The position numbers were made by a program, and so were the translations under genes. Shown here in pieces: positions 22,199 to 31,780 of a DNA stretch of 35,343 nucleotides. Origin of the DNA: Corynebacterium phocae (GTDB lineage Bacteria; Actinomycetota; Actinomycetes; Mycobacteriales; Mycobacteriaceae); contig NZ_VXKJ01000042.1 in assembly GCF_008693075.1 (NCBI RefSeq), positions 1 to 35,343 of the forward strand. Reading direction: 5' to 3'. Under the pieces are notes generated by a model. The model had not been told where the DNA came from, ran no database searches, and saw only the letters and a program-made list of their open reading frames with translations. Each line of letters opens with the position of its first letter. Positions within the stretch are counted from its first letter, which is position 1.

Positions 22199-24178
22199 CT
22201 AGGAAATAGGAGTTGCAGAAATAGAAACAGTGGCATGAACACCCCGGGCACGCGCGGCACTAGAAATAAAAATCGTTGCCGCCGGATTAGTGACCGTTAG
22301 GCGAGTAGATCCACTAAAAGTAAGCGCGGCCTCGCCCAACGAAAGAATTTTCTTCCGGCTTGCGTACCGCCCGTCATGGCAGAAATAAACATCAGCCGTG
22401 GCCCCGTTATAGGCCACTGTGATATCCACCGCCCCAGTAGGCAACGGCAAATACTTCCCGCCGGACGCGGCAATTTTCGCCCCGCCAACAGCTTTCTTCC
22501 GCGCAACCAACATAAACCCGCCCTGCGCGGTGGGATTGAGCACATACATCGCGCCGGAAAGCGCGCCGGGCGCGGACGGAACAGACACACATTCCACCAA
22601 TGAGCGGAAAATCTTCGTAGTACCAGTGACCACAGAATGCCCCGCGTAGTACACCTCAAATTGCGAATCGTTATCGGCACTAGTGAACACCAAGGACGCG
22701 CCGAAGATGTAATCATGCTTTTCAGTAGAGCGACACACTAGCGGGAGAGTGGAATTTTCCCAGTAGATACCATCATCACTGCGACACAAATAGATATCGC
22801 CCAGGCGGTCACCGGACAAAATTCCATCTTGCACAACCGCCCACCACGTATCCCCAACTTTTCGCACTTCCGCGCTGCGCCACGTCTTACCCGGGGAATT
22901 CCCCGGGCTAATCACGCACACCTGCTCCGCGCCCATACCCCCATCACGCAACGGCGCGCGGTAGCACAGGTTGCCCGCATTGATGTAATAAATCCGAGGG
23001 TTACCATTAGAAACAAGGACCTGGTGCGGAGAGCTAATTTTATCCGAGGTAGTAAGAACATCACGGCGGCCACGGGACGGAATTTCGTCCGTATACACCT
23101 TGTTGTTTCCCCTGGAATTTACCGCCCGCCAAAAAATACGGGTATCATCCAGCGACACATCAACGGCCTTAAAGCCCGACTCCGAGGACACAACCGGATT
23201 CCGCGTTCCAGGCGGAACTACCCAGTCCTCGCCGTTAACGGACGCTAAAAGATGGGGTTCCGTATTTTGATCCTTGTAGTACGTTTCCGGAATCACCACC
23301 ATTCGATAGTGATACCCATCCCTCTGATGGGGTTCAAAATGAACCGAGGGGGAGGATTGGCCCACAGACGGCTGGACCGGAAGAACCAGCTCCTGGCCCC
23401 AACTTCCTACCCACGCGTGGAGGGGTTTAGGCCCCGGGGCGCGGGAACCAATCGCCCGGCGCACCGCAATATTACGCTCCCACGCAGACAAGCGTTCCAA
23501 CTTCCGGCGGGACAATTCCGGATCCGGCCACACTTGCACCCAATCGCTCCACTCGCCGCCGGTCTTCCACCGCCACACCACGAAAAACGGGGTTTCTTCC
23601 CCCCGCGCCCGTGATGTCCAACGCTGAAAAATTTCATCACCCGCAGCAGGCAAAACTTCCAACACACCCGGGAACAGCACCCCATCTTTAGACGGCGTGT
23701 TATGCAAAGATTCCGCGACCTCGCGGGTTTCCGCCGGGTAAAACCCCGGCTCCAACACCTCGTTGAGGTCCGTATCTTTAGGCAGCGCCGGGCGATTCCA
23801 CCGAAATTCCGGCACCAACTTTTTCACAGCCGCCAAAGCACGATCATCAACGCTGCGGGACAGGCTTAAATAATCAGCCATACCAGGAACGCCCGTAGCG
23901 TTGACAACGGCCTCGATTAAAGACTTCATGCCCTCCGCCGCGACCATAGGAATGGAATCTGACCAACCCCGGCCCTCGATATGCAACCAGGCAAACCCCG
24001 GCTCCAACCGGCGAATAGTGATACTGCCAGTTCGTTTATCAAATTGCACCTCCGCCGGGGAGGATGTAACTACAGTTTCTTCCCCGGCAACCCGGTGGGT
24101 AGGGGCCTTGACGGCAACATTAGATATTGTTTCCGGCGGCTTGCTTGTGACATCAATAATTTTTCCGGTAAGGATCAT
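22199..24178 (-). CDS. Tail-tip/receptor-binding candidate with beta-propeller
   Basis: A 659-residue protein. The first 100 residues resemble the attachment domain of phage tip proteins (ILTGKIIDV, SITIRRLEPGFAWLHIEG). Residues about 225-500 have a beta-propeller pattern: repeated Trp-ended strands and Asp-box-like sequences, SVNGEDW and RSDDGIYW, with HYRMVVIPETYY, TRIFWRAVN, PRIYYINAGN, TWWAVVQDG and DIYLCRSD as blade strands. This resembles sialidase or GH43 propellers, so it may bind or cleave surface glycans. The C-terminal 120 residues are beta-rich. It overlaps the preceding gene by ATGA. A receptor-binding role is inferred from fold and position. Confidence 0.65.
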   Translation of the reverse strand: MILTGKIIDVTSKPPETISNVAVKAPTHRVAGEETVVTSSPAEVQFDKRTGSITIRRLEPGFAWLHIEGRGWSDSIPMVAAEGMKSLIEAVVNATGVPGMADYLSLSRSVDDRALAAVKKLVPEFRWNRPALPKDTDLNEVLEPGFYPAETREVAESLHNTPSKDGVLFPGVLEVLPAAGDEIFQRWTSRARGEETPFFVVWRWKTGGEWSDWVQVWPDPELSRRKLERLSAWERNIAVRRAIGSRAPGPKPLHAWVGSWGQELVLPVQPSVGQSSPSVHFEPHQRDGYHYRMVVIPETYYKDQNTEPHLLASVNGEDWVVPPGTRNPVVSSESGFKAVDVSLDDTRIFWRAVNSRGNNKVYTDEIPSRGRRDVLTTSDKISSPHQVLVSNGNPRIYYINAGNLCYRAPLRDGGMGAEQVCVISPGNSPGKTWRSAEVRKVGDTWWAVVQDGILSGDRLGDIYLCRSDDGIYWENSTLPLVCRSTEKHDYIFGASLVFTSADNDSQFEVYYAGHSVVTGTTKIFRSLVECVSVPSAPGALSGAMYVLNPTAQGGFMLVARKKAVGGAKIAASGGKYLPLPTGAVDITVAYNGATADVYFCHDGRYASRKKILSLGEAALTFSGSTRLTVTNPAATIFISSAARARGVHATVSISATPIS

Positions 24179-24480
24179 TCGGCAAATTCCATTTCCTTAG
24201 TAGTGGTATTCAACAGCGCCCACCCTGGGCGCAGCTTGGGTTTATCGCCCTCCCCGTTCCACCACAGTATGAGCGGCAGGGCGCGTAATTCAGCGACTTC
24301 ATTAGCCACCTCCACCGAAACGGAGTTCGCAGAACCGGCGCGGGAATCAATTTGAGCAATCGCGCTGCCCGCAATTTCGCCAGTACTTTCAAACCCGCCC
24401 AGGGAATCGCGCGCCTGCCCGGCGGCGGAGGTATCCGGCGGAACGTATTGCGCCCCGGCGCGCAGTGGCCTAATTCCCAT
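24175..24480 (-). CDS. Small minor tail protein
   Basis: A 101-residue protein starting MGIRPLRAGAQYVPPDTSAA. The central part is Gly/Ala/Ser-rich (GEIAGSAIAQIDSRAGSANS), followed by VEVANEVAELRALPLILWWN and a C-terminal WALLNTTTKEMEFAE. I start at 24480 because GAGGGGGG lies at good spacing before it; the longer frame overlaps the upstream gene heavily. Small proteins of this kind often sit between the tip and fibre genes in actinophages. The specific function is not identifiable. Confidence 0.6.
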   Translation of the reverse strand: MGIRPLRAGAQYVPPDTSAAGQARDSLGGFESTGEIAGSAIAQIDSRAGSANSVSVEVANEVAELRALPLILWWNGEGDKPKLRPGWALLNTTTKEMEFAE

Positions 24481-25075
24481 CAGGCACACCCCCCTCGGCG
24501 GCGCGGATTGTCTTAGCGGCTTGCGCGCGGCGCGCGGCAACAATGACGGCCTCGAGTTCATCATCAGAAAGTTCATCCAGCCGGGCGGTATCAGGCACGG
24601 GTTCAACTTCCGGCACAAAACGGGGAGTTTCAACCGGAATCCACTTACCTGCGGAATCCGGGCCGCCGGGGCCGCCCATCGGGTCCCACTTCACAGTAGG
24701 AAATACCGTCACAGTGACGGAATACAGGCCAGGGTCAGTAAAGGCCCCAACCAACCTACCGGTGGACTTTTCCAGCCGAATACCCGGCGGCAACGCCCCG
24801 GACGTGATACTCACAGCCGCGCGGTCCCCGCCGGGAACAAGCACATCCACATCATCACCTACCGCCGCAACAATCCGCTCCCCCGGATCCAGCGGGTAGG
24901 ACACAGCCCAATCAAATCTGGTGATTTCCGGCTCTTCCGGCGGGTTGAATCGACAGCCTAAGTTATCGAACAGGTGCCGGGCCAGGGAATCAAGAACATC
25001 ACTATCCAGGCCGAAACCCAGCAGCGTCCAGGCCAGGGGGTGAACCCCCTCCGGCATATCGTACGGATAAAATTT
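24470..25075 (-). CDS. Minor tail protein with putative Ig-like domain
   Basis: A protein of about 201 residues. The N-terminal third contains MPEGVHPLAWTLLGFGLDSDVLDSLARHL. Residues about 85-145 match the putative Ig (He_PIG) pattern, ALPPGIRLEKSTGRLVGAFT, then DPGLYSVTVTV, a fold common in phage tail tips that bind carbohydrate or the cell surface. The C-terminus is acidic and then helical (DTARLDELSDDELEAVI). The start is uncertain: GTG at 25075 or 25081, both after AGAGGGGG; no ATG is near. It overlaps the downstream gene by 11 bases. Confidence 0.65.
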   Translation of the reverse strand, partial: KFYPYDMPEGVHPLAWTLLGFGLDSDVLDSLARHLFDNLGCRFNPPEEPEITRFDWAVSYPLDPGERIVAAVGDDVDVLVPGGDRAAVSITSGALPPGIRLEKSTGRLVGAFTDPGLYSVTVTVFPTVKWDPMGGPGGPDSAGKWIPVETPRFVPEVEPVPDTARLDELSDDELEAVIVAARRAQAAKTIRAAEGGVPDGN

Positions 25076-25097
25076 CACAGGCACACGGCCCCCTCTT

Positions 25098-26765
25098 CTA
25101 GCTAGAAATTGTGGTAGTAAGCCGCGCGAAAATTGCCCGCACGGCCTCCTGATTGATTGCAAACATCGCGTCCAAATCAGCAATGGAAGAACGATCACCA
25201 ATCGAAAGCTGGGTACGCAGCTTGCCACCAGGTTCAAGAACCCACGTCAAGCCAGAGATATACCCCGCCCAAATACGGCCCCAGGCAGCAACACCAACAG
25301 TATCCCCCAACGTGAAATCACGCCCGGGCACATACGGGTAAGGATCGTCCACCGCGAGCTCCAGCGACAACCCGCCGCCGGTTTCTTCCTTAGCTTTCCA
25401 AGCCTTTTGCAACCCCTCCATGGAATTGGCCTCGCCTTGCTTAGCGATAGCAAGATACCGCGACCGGCCGTGCCAAGCTTTCCTATTTTCTTCCGAATAT
25501 TCCGAAAGATTTAGGAACCTATCAGCAGAGAGATCAGCGACCGCGTCCGCCCCGGCCATAACCGCCGCAGCAAGACCCGGCCCAACAATCGGAATCGCGC
25601 CCAACAGGCCAGCGAACGCAACCTTGATACCAGTTTTCACCGCAGTATTGACAATCTTGGGCGACCGCCCGCCCACCAGGAAACGCCAATCCGTTGATTT
25701 CGTAATAACCATTTTCGGACCCTCGTCCACATCAAAAACCACCCACGGCGGGCGACCACCACGGTCCGGAATATCAACATCAGCAAAATCAAGGGAAGAC
25801 GTGAACAAATCTGGGGAAATCGAGCGCCGCAGAGAGCGCACACCCTGCCCTACCGTAGTGACAGCCCCGGACACCCCGGCGCGCGGCATGAAAGAAATAA
25901 TCGCAGTAGGGGCCGACAAAGCCGCATACCCCAACATCGGTTGATTATCTCCCGGCAACCACAAATCAACCACCGGCAACAACCCCGCCGCGTCCCAGGT
26001 GGGTTTCAGCAAATCCCACGCATTATCCCACCGCGCCTCCACTACGCAATGTTCACTAGGCAAGCCGGAGGGCACGGGCGAACAAATAATTGGATTCATA
26101 TTCGCACGAAACGGCCGCCACCGCGCCTTATCGGAATAATCATCAGTCATTGTCCAAGAACCGAGTTTTCCATCAAAAGCCTGGTGCAGCATAGACGGCT
26201 GCTGGTAGCCCAACAGATTACGCCCAATGAGCTTGCGCGACACTTCTTCCGCAGACCCGGACTGCACGTCCGAAAATTGCAGCTGCGCAAACCACGAATG
26301 ATTAGACGGATCAGCCCACAGCGGAATGTGTTTCAGGTGCTCGATCATATCCACGCCGGTAATGGTGACAACCCGGGGCATATCCCCGGAACCGCCCTCC
26401 GGCTCCACAGTGACCACGCGGTACACCGAACGCTGAGACGGTTCACCCGCGCGCCCCCGGACTTCAAAAATTATATGCGCCGCAGAATTGAACAGGCGCT
26501 GAATATCACCGCCCCATTCGAGGTCAGTTAATTCACCGCCCAGGAAATACACCGCCGCCGGGTTAGGCACCCCGGGCGAGATTTCCCCCGGGATTGTCAG
26601 CGACATGGAACCAGTATCCGCAAAAACCTGGGGAAAATGACCGCCCAGGTGCGAATCAATCGGCATAACCGGCTCCCAATTCCTATCCAAAATTCCCAGG
26701 AAATAACCGCCGTCATCTATCGACTGCCAGCGCTGCGAATGATACGTGACCCAATCAACAGCCAT
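25098..26765 (-). CDS. Phage tail protein, ReqiPepy6 Gp37-like
   Basis: A 555-residue protein that resembles the Gp37-like tail proteins of actinobacterial siphophages. The N-terminal DRNWEPVMPIDSHLGGHFPQ, TGSMSLTIPGE and VVTVEPEGGSGDMPRVVTIT sections are beta-rich, as in baseplate hub or tail-associated proteins. GFAGLLGAIPIV-type hydrophobic sequence near residue 400 and the C-terminal DRSSIADLDAMFAINQEAVR complete the family pattern. It directly follows the distal-tail candidate. The ATG at 26765 is preferred over the GTG six bases upstream, which abuts the previous stop. Probably forms the tail tip below the tape measure. Confidence 0.7.
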   Translation of the reverse strand: MAVDWVTYHSQRWQSIDDGGYFLGILDRNWEPVMPIDSHLGGHFPQVFADTGSMSLTIPGEISPGVPNPAAVYFLGGELTDLEWGGDIQRLFNSAAHIIFEVRGRAGEPSQRSVYRVVTVEPEGGSGDMPRVVTITGVDMIEHLKHIPLWADPSNHSWFAQLQFSDVQSGSAEEVSRKLIGRNLLGYQQPSMLHQAFDGKLGSWTMTDDYSDKARWRPFRANMNPIICSPVPSGLPSEHCVVEARWDNAWDLLKPTWDAAGLLPVVDLWLPGDNQPMLGYAALSAPTAIISFMPRAGVSGAVTTVGQGVRSLRRSISPDLFTSSLDFADVDIPDRGGRPPWVVFDVDEGPKMVITKSTDWRFLVGGRSPKIVNTAVKTGIKVAFAGLLGAIPIVGPGLAAAVMAGADAVADLSADRFLNLSEYSEENRKAWHGRSRYLAIAKQGEANSMEGLQKAWKAKEETGGGLSLELAVDDPYPYVPGRDFTLGDTVGVAAWGRIWAGYISGLTWVLEPGGKLRTQLSIGDRSSIADLDAMFAINQEAVRAIFARLTTTISS

Positions 26766-26771
26766 ACACAC

Positions 26772-27629
26772 CTACTTCCACGGGCTAAAGTGACGATTTT
26801 CAACAAGCAATTCCAGGCCCGGGCTAAGCTCCCACCGCACCCTCTCGTGGAGGGCAAGACTAACCCCCTGGATATATCCACGCAGGCCAGCCCACACCCC
26901 GGGCACAGTGACCCCATCAGATACGCGCGTCACATGCCCAGACATACCACGATCGAGGTCAATAAAAAACGGGCCGCCTTGCACACCCGGCAACGACACG
27001 CGGCGACCATCAGGAAACCGCACAGTTCCCGCCCGGCCGGTCCATTGCAAGCGACAACGCGGAACCGCGTCCCCGCGCGGCACAACAACAAAATTCCCGG
27101 AGTACCGCTCCACCGGGGAGAACCAACACCCAGACAACGAACGCCAAGAAATCGAATCCTTGACATACCGAGATAGACGCGGCTCCCTATCCGGCGCAGC
27201 CGGAACGGAATCCAGCACAGCCGGAGTCCACACCCCCAACCCAGCGCGGTTTACCACATCAAGAACAATAGGGCGGTAAGGCGCGCCGGGCTTAGGTGGG
27301 AGAGTTGACAACCACGCGGAACGCCAATCCCGAAAATTTTCAGCCGCCGCGTGTTCGTTAGACCACGCAACAACTTCCAAAGAACCGGTCATATCCGCAA
27401 ATTTCACATGCCCGGCTTGCACCAAGCCAAGGCCCCAGGGCTGCTCCGTAGTAGCAATATCCGGCTCCGACACGCCACCACGAAACCCGCCCTCGAGCAG
27501 GACAACGCGCTGAGTATCTTCCCCGCCGGGCTCATGCCCAGCAATTACGAACCGGTCCCCATTTTTCGGAGTGCAGGAAATGCGATAGCCCACGGAATCC
27601 GCAGGCAAAGCGCCGGGAAAATCAGACAC
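26772..27629 (-). CDS. Distal tail protein candidate
   Basis: A 285-residue protein directly after the tape-measure gene, with which it overlaps by one base (TAGTG; GTG start). Position in the operon is that of the distal tail (Dit) protein of siphophages. Sequence features are beta-rich (RFVIAGHEPGGEDTQRVVL, TGSLEVVAWSNEH, ERYSGNFVVVPRGDAVPRC) with a C-terminal VRWELSPGLELLVENRHFSPW. Recognition is mainly by gene order and length. Confidence 0.65.
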   Translation of the reverse strand: MSDFPGALPADSVGYRISCTPKNGDRFVIAGHEPGGEDTQRVVLLEGGFRGGVSEPDIATTEQPWGLGLVQAGHVKFADMTGSLEVVAWSNEHAAAENFRDWRSAWLSTLPPKPGAPYRPIVLDVVNRAGLGVWTPAVLDSVPAAPDREPRLSRYVKDSISWRSLSGCWFSPVERYSGNFVVVPRGDAVPRCRLQWTGRAGTVRFPDGRRVSLPGVQGGPFFIDLDRGMSGHVTRVSDGVTVPGVWAGLRGYIQGVSLALHERVRWELSPGLELLVENRHFSPWK

Positions 27630-30600
27630 TAAAACGCACCTCCCCTAGTTCGTACAGCGGCCGGTTTTTCACGGCCGCGTTCCAGCTTGACTACACGGCC
27701 CTCGACCTCGGCTAGGTCACCGACACGCACAAAATCATCATCGCTAGACGCGTAAATGATTACTTCCCCGCCGGGCGCGGCAGCAGAATCGCTGGCACTA
27801 ACCGCCGGGGAAGATTGAGCGGCCACAGTTGCCGGCACGGCCACGGGGGAAGAAACCGGCAAACCAGCCGCAGCAGCAGCGTCCCCCGGCGTATCCACCG
27901 GCGCGGGGCCGTATTGCAGTTCGTTCGCAATCATGCCCCAATCTGCGAAATTCGCCACAGCCATACCCAAATCCAACAGGCCACCAAGACCCACTAAACC
28001 AAGGCCCGCGTCCGCCTGCCCTAGCGCCCACGATTCCGACTCACTACGCAACCCGGGCAGTTGTTCGGAGAATTCCCCGGCCGCAGCAGCGCCAAATTTA
28101 TCCGCCGCGTCAATCCACGCGCCGGGAATATCCGCCGCCGTAGCCATACCACGAACCAGCGCAGGCAACTGGTTCACGAACTTCACGAAACCAACAGTGG
28201 TATCAGGATCCAGCATGTACTCCGGGCGGCCAGATTGATTGGTAACAATCTGGCCGTGGCCAACCATTCCGCCGGTATCACGCAGACCGATACCGGATAA
28301 CGCCGCGTCCCACACCTTGCCAGCAACATCAGTAACCAAATCCTTAGCGCCGGAAACAGCGGAATAGACTGTGGCGAGCTTGTCACCAATCTTGCCCACG
28401 GATTCAGAAACCAGGCCGGTAAGCCCGTCCCGGCCGCGCTCATACACGCCGCGCGGGACACCTTGCCATTCTGGGGGCGGAGACGGCAACCGATCCACAA
28501 TAGGATTCATTACGCGATCAATGACCCCGCCCAGTTTCTTAGCGATAACGCCCTCCATCACCTCGGGCGATACGCCGCCGCCACCACCGGACACGAAAGC
28601 GCCGTCCGCACCAATAGGCAAGTGGTAGCGAGTACGGAAATATGAACCATCAGCACCAGCAGCAGCGCCGCCGCCGTATTTCACCATTGACGGGTGAGCG
28701 CCACCGGCCTCGACATTGACGGAGCCAAACCGGCCAGCCGGGCCAAGCGTTCCAGCAGTGTGACCACCAGCAGCACCACCATTAGTAACACCGATGGAAA
28801 AGCCCGGGCCAAGACCAGCAACAAACCCCTGCGGGCCGGTGGGAAATTGCTTGTTCCCGCCGCCATTGAACGCCATTGTCGCCCACTTGCGGCGACCATC
28901 ACCACCCTGGATAACATCAGCAATACCGGACATGAAACCAGAACAGTCCGTACCGCCACCGCCCTCGGCGGAACCGCCCAGAACATACGGCCGCCCGTGC
29001 CGGGATTTCGCCCATTCATGCGCGCGCATGAGCTGGCCCTCCCACAAGGGCCGGATTTCCCCGCCCTTAGCGTATTTCGGAAACAGCTCCGGCGCAGCGC
29101 CCAAAAGGTCACCGGCGCGGTTATCGACATTGGACGGCAACAAGGCCAGCTTTTGACCATCGAAAGTAAAGCCGCGACCAGATTCCACAGCCTCGCGCAG
29201 CGCATACACCGCGCCGTGGCCACCAAGACGGCGCACCTCGGCGGCGGTTAACATGTGCTCCCCGTTCGATCCCCACATCAGGACATCATCAGATGTTCCC
29301 GTACCAGGGCCGGAAATCCGGCCGCCGGTAGCGTGTTCTGGGATACCAGACAACGGGTTACCCTTATCCAGGCCGGGGAGGATACCGGCAATTGTGTTCC
29401 AGGCCCGCAAAATACCAGAGTTGTAAACCGTGTTAATCATAAAATTAATTGGTTTAGCCAGAATAGACCGCAGCCCATTCCAGACAACCCGGATACCATC
29501 AACTACAGACCCAAAGAAATCACCCATTGCCTGCAGGCCGCGTTTAACGCCGCCAAAAACAGTATCCACAATAAAAGCCCGGCCTGCATCCATAGCCAGC
29601 CGCAGAACTTCCCACTTATCGACAATCCACCCAATGACCGGGGAGAAATATTTTTCCCACAGGGCAGTAATACCGCCGGAGAGCGCCGGGAACAACACGC
29701 CGGTAATCCACTCGATATTCTTCCGGACGCGATCGGTATACCAATCCCACTTATCCACAATCCACCCAATGACGGGAGAAATATAATTCTCCCACAGGGC
29801 CTTAAACGCATTGCCGATAGCGGACAGCGCCGGGGAAATGTATTTCTCCCAGCCCGCCTGAATCGCAGCGGTGAAAATATCCCACCCCTTACGAACAACA
29901 GCAAACCCGACAACCAGCTTTTTCTTCACCCAATCCCAGGCCGCGCCAAGCGAATCAGTAAATTTTGCCCACAGTTCCTGGCCCAACTCGGTTTGAGTGA
30001 AAAAATACACCAGCCCGGCCACCAGTGCCGCAATAGCCGTAACCGCGAGCAAAACGGGGTTTGCGTTCATCACCAGGTTAAAAGCGACCTGCAAACCGGT
30101 AGCGATTTTCACAGCAGTTTGCCAAGCCTTGATAGCGCCGGTCCACAAAGCCCACGCCCCCGCCGCCGCACCAATAGCCGCAGCAAAAGGCCCAACCCAC
30201 GCCTCGTTACGCTGAACCCAATCCCCGAAATCTTGCAAAGCAGGAATCACGCGATCATTGACCACATCCCAGAGTTTCATAAACCCCTCGCCCGCCAAAT
30301 CCGTAACCGTACCTTTAAGCAAATCAAGGCGGCCCTGCAGACTATTGGCAATATTATCCGCCACCTGCTGGGAGGAACCGGCAAAATCAGCCATGGCACC
30401 ATCAGCGCCAGACAGGCTTTCTAAGAATTGGGGAATCTGGTCCACCGACAAATCTTCCAGCGGAGTACCAAAAAGCGCAATCGCAGTATTGGCGCGCTCC
30501 GCCGGATCTTCAATGCCCAAAATTCCATCAGCGACCTGCTGCAGCGCGTCCCGCGCACCATCACCACCGGTAGCAATTTTGTTCGACATTTCTTCCGCGT

Positions 30601-31765
30601 TCAGCCCCACGGCCTCATAGGCGGCCACGGAATTTTTAGACATATCCGAACCACGGATCGTAAATTCTTTCAGCGCGTCACCGGTCTTATCCAGCGCCCA
30701 CTTACCTTTACCAGCAGCAGACACCAGCAGGCCAAAAGCCTCTTCTCCATCGAAACCCAGCGCCCGGAAATTGGTGCCGTATTCGTTGATAATTTCAGGC
30801 AATTCATCACGCATTTGTGCCGGGACACGCTGCATAGCAGCGGTCATTAAATCCGCCGCGTTTTCCACATCAGTAGCAAGACCATTCGTAATCAGCTGCC
30901 CGGCAGTTTGAGCGGCCTCGGCAATATCGACATCAAAAGTCCTAGAAAAGCCAATGAAATTATCCGCCAATTCCGCCGCAGAATCCGCCCCGGCCGCCCC
31001 TAAATCATCAAACTGAGATTCAAGCGCGCCCACGGCTTGCGCCGCCTCTTCAGCGGAGGACGCAACGCCCGAACGCATAACGGAAGAAACACCCTCCGCC
31101 AAAATTTCCGCGTCCGCGCCCACATACCCAAGCTGGTTCCGAACGCGGGACAGTTGCCCGGCCATATCCGCGCCCAAAGTGAAACCACCTGCAACCGCAG
31201 ATATTCCCGCGAAAGCGCCAACGAACTGGGCGACCTTGCCCGCCGCGCCGTCCAGTGATTCAGTAGACCGCGCTAAATCTTCCACATCCCCGGCAACGCT
31301 TTTAGAGGTCCGGCCAAATTTTGACACATCACCCTCGGCCAAATCCATGGCGTCACCAAGATCATCAGTAGCCAATTTCAAATCAGACTGCGCGCGCGCC
31401 AACTTTTCATCAGCCCGCCGCGCCGCCTTAGCAGCCTGTTCTTCGTCACGAACAGCTTTATTCAGCCCCGCCGTGGCCCTAGCTAAATCGGACGCTTTCG
31501 CGTTTTCATCATCCAAGACCTCGGCCAGCTTGGCTTGCGCAACCCGCGTTTTATCCGCCGCGTTAGCCGCCCGGTTATGAGCACGTTCCTGCGCAGAACT
31601 AGCAGATTCAACCGCCTTTTTCGCGCGTTCCGCGCCCTTTTCCACGCCCGCGCCGAAATTCTTCCCCGCCGCCTTACCTGCGGTTTTCGACTGCTTAGCC
31701 GTTTCTTTGAAGAAACCATCAAAAGACGGCAAGACGGGGATGTAAGAAACATCACCTGCGGACAT
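27629..31765 (-). CDS. Tape measure protein with NlpC/P60-like domain
   Basis: A 1378-residue protein, the longest in the window, that sets tail length and helps DNA entry. The N-terminal 180 residues are Ala/Lys-rich coiled coil. Residues about 200-480 match the TP901-type tape-measure core (IAEAAQTAGQLITNGLATDV). Hydrophobic stretches lie at about 535-600. Residues about 600-760 hold WEKYISP / WENYISPVIGWIVDKW repeats. Near residue 930 is an NlpC/P60-like segment, RPYVLGGSAEGGGGTDCSGF, with Cys941 and His1002 (GGHTAGTL), which could open peptidoglycan during infection. AGGAGG lies five bases before ATG. Confidence 0.92.
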   Translation of the reverse strand: MSAGDVSYIPVLPSFDGFFKETAKQSKTAGKAAGKNFGAGVEKGAERAKKAVESASSAQERAHNRAANAADKTRVAQAKLAEVLDDENAKASDLARATAGLNKAVRDEEQAAKAARRADEKLARAQSDLKLATDDLGDAMDLAEGDVSKFGRTSKSVAGDVEDLARSTESLDGAAGKVAQFVGAFAGISAVAGGFTLGADMAGQLSRVRNQLGYVGADAEILAEGVSSVMRSGVASSAEEAAQAVGALESQFDDLGAAGADSAAELADNFIGFSRTFDVDIAEAAQTAGQLITNGLATDVENAADLMTAAMQRVPAQMRDELPEIINEYGTNFRALGFDGEEAFGLLVSAAGKGKWALDKTGDALKEFTIRGSDMSKNSVAAYEAVGLNAEEMSNKIATGGDGARDALQQVADGILGIEDPAERANTAIALFGTPLEDLSVDQIPQFLESLSGADGAMADFAGSSQQVADNIANSLQGRLDLLKGTVTDLAGEGFMKLWDVVNDRVIPALQDFGDWVQRNEAWVGPFAAAIGAAAGAWALWTGAIKAWQTAVKIATGLQVAFNLVMNANPVLLAVTAIAALVAGLVYFFTQTELGQELWAKFTDSLGAAWDWVKKKLVVGFAVVRKGWDIFTAAIQAGWEKYISPALSAIGNAFKALWENYISPVIGWIVDKWDWYTDRVRKNIEWITGVLFPALSGGITALWEKYFSPVIGWIVDKWEVLRLAMDAGRAFIVDTVFGGVKRGLQAMGDFFGSVVDGIRVVWNGLRSILAKPINFMINTVYNSGILRAWNTIAGILPGLDKGNPLSGIPEHATGGRISGPGTGTSDDVLMWGSNGEHMLTAAEVRRLGGHGAVYALREAVESGRGFTFDGQKLALLPSNVDNRAGDLLGAAPELFPKYAKGGEIRPLWEGQLMRAHEWAKSRHGRPYVLGGSAEGGGGTDCSGFMSGIADVIQGGDGRRKWATMAFNGGGNKQFPTGPQGFVAGLGPGFSIGVTNGGAAGGHTAGTLGPAGRFGSVNVEAGGAHPSMVKYGGGAAAGADGSYFRTRYHLPIGADGAFVSGGGGGVSPEVMEGVIAKKLGGVIDRVMNPIVDRLPSPPPEWQGVPRGVYERGRDGLTGLVSESVGKIGDKLATVYSAVSGAKDLVTDVAGKVWDAALSGIGLRDTGGMVGHGQIVTNQSGRPEYMLDPDTTVGFVKFVNQLPALVRGMATAADIPGAWIDAADKFGAAAAGEFSEQLPGLRSESESWALGQADAGLGLVGLGGLLDLGMAVANFADWGMIANELQYGPAPVDTPGDAAAAAGLPVSSPVAVPATVAAQSSPAVSASDSAAAPGGEVIIYASSDDDFVRVGDLAEVEGRVVKLERGREKPAAVRTRGGAF
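29611..29800 (-). repeat. Internal repeat in the tape-measure gene (two 55-bp copies)
   Basis: Segments at 29611-29665 and 29746-29800 are near-identical, at a 135-bp (45-residue) offset. They encode the two ISPVIGWIVDKW-type units. Copy-number change in frame would alter tail length. Confidence 0.8.
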
Positions 31766-31780
31766 GGAAACCTCCTAGGG

